Source: a bacterium (GTDB lineage Bacteria > UBP15 > UBA6099 > JAJRTR01). Taken from it: a DNA stretch of 10,542 bases. Under the pieces are notes generated by a model. That model made no database searches and had not been told where the DNA came from. It saw nothing but the letters and a program-made list of their open reading frames with translations. The stretch covers positions 1 through 10,542 of the forward strand of contig JAJRTR010000126.1 of assembly GCA_024278215.1 (NCBI GenBank), read 5' to 3'. The translations under genes and the position numbers were made by a program. This document shows, one piece after another, positions 6,468-10,542 of this stretch (position 1 is its first letter; each line of letters starts with the position of its first letter).

Positions 6468-8138
6468 TCAGTCAGTCGAACTTCTGTTTTCAACTTCGCT
6501 ATATGCCGCCCGGAACCTGAAAAAGACAAACAGCAATCCCAGCGCCGAAAGGGAAAAGAACACAAGTAAAGTATATGCCGACCGTGCGACCCAACCGGCG
6601 CTTCGTGGATAGAACTTCGGCAGGTAATACCACCAGAAATCGAGCACCACCGCGCGCCGCGGCCTGTCAAGTTGCGGCACAGCATAGGGCATCAGGCCCT
6701 TCCACGGGAAATCAGACTGCATCTTTTTCCTCAGCGCGCCGGGTTCGAGACGCCTGTCTTTCACTATATGTTTCAACAGCCACCAGTGCCCCGCGAGCGG
6801 TGAAAATTCCGGCACATAATGCGGATTCAGCAGATCGTCTCTTTTGTCGATCCGGCCCGGGTTACCGGAGTCGTAGTACATGTCGTAAGGCACTTGAGTT
6901 TTCATTATCAGAAGATACTCGTTGTAATTCACTACGACACCTAGCGCCTGTACGAATATCGACACGGCTGCCAGAGCCGCCACCGCCGCGACAACTACTT
7001 TATTCAACGACTCACCCGGCGGCGGCGCGAGCAAGTTGCCCAGTGGCAACACCAGCAGCGGTATCAGCGGCACAAGGAACCTTGGTCCCCAGCTATAGTC
7101 GCCGTGCCACTGGTTCCACATCGCGAAAACCGCCACGACCGGCAGGCTGATGAAAATGATCAACCATCCTTCGCCGGGATACCTTTTCACAAAACCCGGC
7201 AAAGCCGCCACCGCCGCTATCAATACCGGCGCATAAAAAAACAGCCCCTTGCCCGAACTCAGCAGCAGGCCGTGAACACCCGTGAGCAGCGGCATGCTGA
7301 AACCGTAAAGCGTCTCTCTGTCCCGGAGCACCATGTATCCCGTCTCGAAAATATCGCCGAAGCGGATGTAATTGTAGCCGAGAATTACCGCCGCCCAGAA
7401 GCCGAGCATAAGCACGAATGATATGAGATCGACAGCCGGCCTGCGCGACTTCTTTGCCGCAAGGCAGACGAGCAGATACACACCGGCCGGCACAATAACA
7501 ACCGCAAGCGCCAGCTTTGTCGCCGCCAGCAGCCCCAGAAAAAAGCCCGCCGACGGCGCACCCGGCAGCCCGCCCTCTCCCTGCCCCACAAGCAGCAGGC
7601 TGTGGAACGCCCCGATCAGCGCCAGCGCTTGCAGCGGCTCGCTGAAAAGCCACTTCGTGTGCGGCCACAACAGTGTGCACAGTCCCGCGACAATCGTCAC
7701 GGTAAGCGACACGCGCGAACCGTATCCCAGCCTCAGGCAGGTCAAAAATATCAGCACGCATATCGCCGCCCCGAGCAGCGGCGATGTAAACGCGGTAACA
7801 AAAAACAGGAACGTGTCTGCATGAACCGATTTGTTGTATTTCGACAGGTAAGACGCGAGCATGTAGGCAGGCGTTTCCGCAATCGACTGGCCGACCCCGA
7901 ACTTCGACACGGGATTATTATTTATGCCCGGCACAAGTACGACATTCGATTCGTGCGCGAGGAAAGCGTCGCCGTCGTCGACCAGGCTGCGCGTGGCGAG
8001 GAACATGCCCCACGCGTCGCCGCCCGTCGGCAGACCCTGTATAGTCAGCGAATAGAGACAGAAAAAAAATACGAAAATCAGCAGCGCCGCGCCCGGCGGA
8101 CCGCTTTTCCCCGCTCCACTATTCAAACCTCTCATCAC
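6468..8138 (-). CDS. Multi-spanning GT-C / GT39-like membrane glycosyltransferase (predicted)
   Basis: This 556-residue integral membrane protein has about 10-12 hydrophobic spans: one near residues 15-35, the bulk between 105 and 400, and a last one at 518-540. The first outside loop carries acidic residues in GGDAWGMF and DDGD (39-57), where GT-C enzymes place their catalytic Asp/Glu. Other landmarks are KFGVGQSIAETPAY (79-92), LLWPHTKWLFSEP (156-168), SSGKGLFFYAPVL (294-306) and WNQWHGDYSWGPRFLVPL (341-358). These recall uncharacterised bacterial and archaeal membrane proteins related to dolichyl-phosphate-mannose protein mannosyltransferases (GT39), which move sugars from polyprenyl phosphates outside the inner membrane. 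Residues 405-517 form a Trp/Tyr-rich periplasmic region. The start is GTG 8138 or the adjacent ATG 8135, without a clear Shine-Dalgarno sequence. It is the first gene of the unit with the LptC/OstA gene. Donor and acceptor are unknown, and a non-enzymatic role cannot be excluded. Confidence 0.75.
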   Translation of the reverse strand: MMRGLNSGAGKSGPPGAALLIFVFFFCLYSLTIQGLPTGGDAWGMFLATRSLVDDGDAFLAHESNVVLVPGINNNPVSKFGVGQSIAETPAYMLASYLSKYNKSVHADTFLFFVTAFTSPLLGAAICVLIFLTCLRLGYGSRVSLTVTIVAGLCTLLWPHTKWLFSEPLQALALIGAFHSLLLVGQGEGGLPGAPSAGFFLGLLAATKLALAVVIVPAGVYLLVCLAAKKSRRPAVDLISFVLMLGFWAAVILGYNYIRFGDIFETGYMVLRDRETLYGFSMPLLTGVHGLLLSSGKGLFFYAPVLIAAVAALPGFVKRYPGEGWLIIFISLPVVAVFAMWNQWHGDYSWGPRFLVPLIPLLVLPLGNLLAPPPGESLNKVVVAAVAALAAVSIFVQALGVVVNYNEYLLIMKTQVPYDMYYDSGNPGRIDKRDDLLNPHYVPEFSPLAGHWWLLKHIVKDRRLEPGALRKKMQSDFPWKGLMPYAVPQLDRPRRAVVLDFWWYYLPKFYPRSAGWVARSAYTLLVFFSLSALGLLFVFFRFRAAYSEVENRSSTD

Positions 8139-8144
8139 GATAGT

Positions 8145-8173
8145 ATTCTATCCGCTATGTGGTTTTATAGGAA
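8145..8173 (-). promoter_or_regulatory. Possible promoter for the membrane protein–LptC/OstA unit, maybe leaderless
   Basis: On the minus strand TAGAAT (8145-8150) ends 6 bases before the GTG/ATG start pair, and TTCCTA (8168-8173, only three of six matches) lies 17 bases upstream. If used, the transcript would begin at or next to the start codon, which fits the lack of a Shine-Dalgarno sequence. The -35 is weak, so this is tentative. Confidence 0.25.
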
Positions 8174-8188
8174 GAGACACCCCGCATA

Positions 8189-8204
8189 CGCTTTGCGAAA
8201 AGCG
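8189..8204. other. Small hairpin with a GCGA tetraloop
   Basis: CGCTTT-GCGA-AAAGCG forms a perfect six-pair stem closed by a GNRA-type loop when read on the plus strand. It lies between the two divergent promoters and upstream of both predicted transcripts, so an RNA role is doubtful; a protein site or chance is as likely. Confidence 0.3.
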
Positions 8205-8231
8205 GAGACGCCGCCGGTAATGCCTTCATAA

Positions 8232-8255
8232 AAAACATGAATCAGCGCATGTTTT
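8232..8255. promoter_or_regulatory. 24-bp dyad abutting the amidohydrolase -35 box, candidate operator
   Basis: AAAACATG and CATGTTTT are perfect 8-bp arms around the spacer AATCAGCG. The last two bases of the dyad are the first two of the -35 box (8254), so a bound dimer would either contact or block RNA polymerase at the promoter of the amidohydrolase. There is no following T-run long enough to make a good terminator. Confidence 0.5.
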
Positions 8256-8282
8256 GAAAAGAGCCGCGTAATTGTTTAGAAT
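8254..8282 (+). promoter_or_regulatory. Predicted sigma-70-like promoter of the amidohydrolase gene
   Basis: TTGAAA (8254-8259) and TAGAAT (8277-8282) each match the consensus at five of six positions and are exactly 17 bases apart. Transcription would start near 8289, leaving a leader of about 73 bases before the ATG at 8362. This also argues against any start codon at 8272, which would lie inside the promoter. Confidence 0.6.
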
Positions 8283-8350
8283 TCATTTGGGAATTGAATC
8301 ATACACACGCGGCGCTTATGCGTCGGCACAAATGCGATGGGCGGGAGAGC

Positions 8351-8355
8351 GAGGG
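8351..8355 (+). promoter_or_regulatory. Ribosome binding site that fixes the amidohydrolase start
   Basis: GAGGG lies 6 bases before ATG 8362. The in-frame ATG at 8332 and TTG at 8272 have no comparable site, so translation most likely begins at 8362 with MDLSSFDL. Confidence 0.6.
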
Positions 8356-8361
8356 CAAGTT

Positions 8362-9399
8362 ATGGATTTATCAAGTTTCGATCTCAGGACACTCGACGAT
8401 CTGGCAAAACTACCGTGGTTTGAAAAACGCGGCGACGGCCATATCTGGATGAAAGAAGGCGCGGACTGCCCGCCCATCGGCGACGATCATTCACATCTCG
8501 GATGGAGCTACCTGTTCGGCAGGGTGATAGATCACCTCAAGGCTCCGCTCCCGACGGAGTATTACTACGACTTCACGATTCCGGCTCCCGCCGACATTCT
8601 CAAGGAACAGGGCCACCCGACAAAGAAGGAACTGAAAATGATAGAGCTGGACAGCTATCTCGTCATAGGCCGCTGTCCGCCGATCTCGAAAACGCAGACC
8701 GTACCCAACCTGCTCGCTGAAATGGAACGATTCAACGTTCGCTGGATAGCCAGCGCGCCTATCGAGATTCCATTACGCTCGCGGCACGCGCGCCAGACGG
8801 TCGCCGCATGTAAAACCGATCCGCGCCTCATCGCTTATGCCGGCGTCCACCCGCAGACACCGACTTTCAGACAGCGCATCAAAGACCAGGTTGCCGACGG
8901 CGCGCTGGGGCTCAAATATCACCCCGAATTCCAGTTCTGCCCGCCCGACCATCCGCGTGCCCTGCGCATATTCGAGGTGTGCGAAGAACTCGGCCTGCCG
9001 GTGCTCTGCCACTCGGGCTGCACAGGCCAGGAACCGCCCTTCATGCAGAAACTCGCCTCGATGGACCGCTATAGAGTTGTTTTCGAGACATTCCCGAAAC
9101 TGAATTTCATTCTGGGCCACTCCGGACTGCGCAACACCGAAGAGGCCATCGCCTACGCCAACGAATTCCCGCAGGTATGGCTCGATCTCGCGGGCCAGAC
9201 TACGCCGCAGATAGAATTGGTTCTGAAAAAAGCCGACCACGACCGCATCCTCTACGGCTCCGACTGGCCCTTCTACCCCATGGCCGTCACCATCGCCCGC
9301 ACTCTTATGGCGCTCGAAAAATATCCGCAGTCAAAAGAAAAAGTTATGCTCACAAACATGGAACGGCTGCTGAAATTAAAAATGCCCGCGACTGTGTAG
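8362..9399 (+). CDS. Amidohydrolase-2 family metal-dependent hydrolase or decarboxylase (TIM barrel)
   Basis: From the chosen ATG the protein has 345 residues, typical for PF04909. The metal site can be followed along the chain: DDHSH (His43, His45) as the HxH motif on strand 1, His187 in GLKYHPEF, His217 in PVLCHSG, His253 in FILGHSG, and Asp301 in ILYGSDWPF, the family's closing signature. Relatives include ACMSD-type decarboxylases and various hydrolases acting on aromatic or lactone-like acids. Between HxH and the next barrel strand there is a long insert (about 46-105, with YYYDFTIPAPADILKEQG), which probably shapes the substrate pocket and makes transfer of a specific function unsafe. 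No signal peptide is seen, so it should be cytoplasmic. It stands alone, divergent from the membrane protein/LptC-OstA unit and convergent with the MraY-like gene, and has its own promoter with an adjacent dyad. Substrate unknown. Confidence 0.85.
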   Translation: MDLSSFDLRTLDDLAKLPWFEKRGDGHIWMKEGADCPPIGDDHSHLGWSYLFGRVIDHLKAPLPTEYYYDFTIPAPADILKEQGHPTKKELKMIELDSYLVIGRCPPISKTQTVPNLLAEMERFNVRWIASAPIEIPLRSRHARQTVAACKTDPRLIAYAGVHPQTPTFRQRIKDQVADGALGLKYHPEFQFCPPDHPRALRIFEVCEELGLPVLCHSGCTGQEPPFMQKLASMDRYRVVFETFPKLNFILGHSGLRNTEEAIAYANEFPQVWLDLAGQTTPQIELVLKKADHDRILYGSDWPFYPMAVTIARTLMALEKYPQSKEKVMLTNMERLLKLKMPATV

Positions 9400-9470
9400 A
9401 GTGGCTTTGATTCCTGCGCCTGTCTTCATACAGCGATTTTTATTGTTCGGTGTTTTCGTTGCGCCTCTGC

Positions 9471-10367
9471 CTACTTTTTCACCCGCTTTTGTGAAATATG
9501 CGTTTTAACGCCGAACGAATCGATTTTTTTAAGAAAAGAAGAGCTTTCGATAATAGAAGAAAGAGAAACGGCTTCGCAAAAAAGATGGAAGCCTATCAGG
9601 AACGCCAGAATAATCAGCCGGTTCGTTATCGAGAGTTCGATAATGACCAGGAATCCCAGCGCCGAGCCGAGCACATTCGAGCCTGTGTCGCCCATCATGC
9701 CTTTGCAACGAAAGTCCGTCCGTGCATAGACGAGCGTCCACAACAGGAACGGAACAAGCAGGATGTGCGTCAGCGGTGAGAAAGCGGCCCAGTCGCCGAA
9801 CAGCACCCCGATCCACGTGCCGCCGTATATAACCAGGAACCCGGCGGCGAATCCTTTCACCGCACGGCCGGGCCGCACATCCAGCAGGTTTATCGAGTTC
9901 GCCGACATCGCCAGAATCAGCGTATCGGCCAGAGCGGAAAGCGTACCCTGACTATGCCAGAAATAAAAAGATACAAAGAATGACAGCGATATGCCGAAAA
10001 ACAATTTCAGGATTGCCGTGGACACAACGCCGCCCGTGCGGATGCGTGAAAGATGTCCGGCCAGGCCGCCCGCCTCACGGCCCGCCACCAGATCGTCGAG
10101 CATCCCCAGCAGCCCAAAGCCGACAATGACAATGAAAAGCGACGGAATAATACATTTCGGGTCTTCGATGGGCAGAACAGTTACCACGGCAGCCATGAGC
10201 ATCGTCAGCAGCACAAAGCCTGTTCCAAGGCTCGTCGGTATGTTCCTGCCCTGAAAATTTATTCGCACATGGCCCGCGCGGCTCAGTGTTTTCGTCAACA
10301 CTTTAAATACCGTGACACCCGCAACGACCACAGCTACATACCATATTATGATAAATACAATGTTCAT
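9471..10367 (-). CDS. MraY/WecA-type polyprenyl-phosphate sugar-1-phosphate transferase
   Basis: This 298-residue integral membrane enzyme (PF00953 type) is predicted to transfer a sugar-1-phosphate from a UDP-sugar to a polyprenyl-phosphate carrier at the inner membrane, the first step in building lipid-linked glycans. Visible motifs: INFQGRNIP (36-44) in the first cytoplasmic loop; the Mg-binding GMLDDLVAG (88-96, Asp91-Asp92); the catalytic region ANSINLLDVRPGRAVKGF (156-173); and GMMGDTGSNVLG (223-234). The remaining sequence is almost all membrane span. It is shorter than MraY (about 360 residues) and lacks its C-terminal HHHFE motif and WecA's C-terminal His motif, so it is neither classical enzyme; the RPGRA variant after NLLD marks a separate subgroup. 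The start at 10367 has no good Shine-Dalgarno sequence. The sugar is unknown. Confidence 0.85.
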   Translation of the reverse strand: MNIVFIIIWYVAVVVAGVTVFKVLTKTLSRAGHVRINFQGRNIPTSLGTGFVLLTMLMAAVVTVLPIEDPKCIIPSLFIVIVGFGLLGMLDDLVAGREAGGLAGHLSRIRTGGVVSTAILKLFFGISLSFFVSFYFWHSQGTLSALADTLILAMSANSINLLDVRPGRAVKGFAAGFLVIYGGTWIGVLFGDWAAFSPLTHILLVPFLLWTLVYARTDFRCKGMMGDTGSNVLGSALGFLVIIELSITNRLIILAFLIGFHLFCEAVSLSSIIESSSFLKKIDSFGVKTHISQKRVKK

Positions 10368-10389
10368 ATTTGCCGATTATCGACTGCCC

Positions 10390-10542
10390 TGCAATTCAAA
10401 AGAGCCAATTGCAAAATTCTGATTCGGCTACAGTCGGCTGCAATTGTCAACAGCTGCGTTGTCGGCACAAAATCTTCCTCAACGTACTCTGCAAGTACGC
10501 CTGCGGTGATTTTGCACCTCCGCCTTGCTTCTGAATAATTTC
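10390..10542. repeat. Inverted-repeat-rich non-coding segment, possible dispersed repeat
   Basis: Upstream of the MraY-like gene and running off the right edge is a stretch with no convincing gene. CAATTGCA (10406-10413) pairs with TGCAATTG (10439-10446) around a 25-base loop holding two TCGGCT copies (10424, 10434). Next comes a nested dyad: CAAAATC (10468-10474) with GATTTTG (10508-10514), and inside it CGTACT (10483-10488) with AGTACG (10494-10499), with 8-base unpaired stretches on both sides. The symmetry looks like a folded repeat unit. Only one copy is in the window, so the dispersed nature is a guess. Confidence 0.4.

Noticed and set aside
7093-7761. Alternative minus-strand frame of 222 codons inside the membrane protein gene
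   Set aside because: Composition (Arg/Gly/Ala-rich) is that of an out-of-frame reading of GC-rich membrane-protein codons.
8272-8361. N-terminal extension of the amidohydrolase from TTG 8272 or ATG 8332
   Set aside because: The TTG lies between the -35 and -10 boxes of the predicted promoter, and only ATG 8362 has a good ribosome binding site.
9400-9470. Terminator in the convergent gap between the amidohydrolase and MraY-like genes
   Set aside because: T-rich runs are present but no stem of useful strength precedes them on either strand.
10445-10450. TTGACA on the minus strand as the -35 of the MraY-like gene
   Set aside because: The match is perfect but no acceptable -10 box lies 16-18 bases downstream.
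10053-10538. Plus-strand open frame of 161 codons at the right end
   Set aside because: Most of it is antisense to the MraY-like gene and the rest crosses the inverted-repeat region; no start signal or domain supports it.

Overview
The window appears to come from a Gram-negative-type (diderm) bacterium with moderately GC-rich DNA. The best evidence is an inner-membrane-anchored protein with an LptC-like region followed by a long run of LptA/OstA-type beta units, which belongs to lipopolysaccharide (LPS) transport. I cannot name the phylum. The mix of genes is unlike the enterobacterial lpt/waa arrangement and would suit a poorly studied environmental lineage, but that is inference. No transposase, phage gene, tRNA, rRNA or CRISPR array was seen.

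Layout. (1) 3-1070 (+): the 3' part of a gene entering from the left edge. It encodes the C-lobe of a protein or sugar kinase-like domain fused to a SAM-dependent methyltransferase. (2) 1102-2190 (-): a GT4-type glycosyltransferase, convergent with the first gene. (3) 2445-3767 (+): a FAD-dependent oxidoreductase of the geranylgeranyl reductase type, divergent from the glycosyltransferase across a 254-base promoter region. (4) 8138-3829 (-): a tight two-gene unit, a multi-spanning GT-C/GT39-like membrane protein followed five bases later by the 877-residue LptC/OstA fusion. (5) 8362-9399 (+): an amidohydrolase-2 family TIM-barrel enzyme, divergent from that unit, with a good sigma-70-like promoter whose -35 box touches a 24-base dyad. 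(6) 9471-10367 (-): a MraY/WecA-type polyprenyl-phosphate sugar-1-phosphate transferase. (7) 10390-10542: non-coding sequence dense in inverted repeats, possibly part of a dispersed repeat.

How the genes fit together. Four or five of the seven genes concern surface glycans or lipids: a polyprenyl-phosphate transferase that starts lipid-linked sugars, a cytoplasmic GT4 transferase, a membrane GT-C-like protein, a kinase-like/methyltransferase fusion that could decorate a glycan, and an LPS-transport bridge protein. The isoprenoid reductase may act on polyprenyl chains or quinones. They lie in several transcription units, so this is a loose neighbourhood and not a single operon. The amidohydrolase has no clear link to the rest.

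The strongest candidate for something new is the 877-residue protein. It seems to join LptC and at least two LptA equivalents in one chain, and it carries three copies of a W-L insertion motif between beta units.
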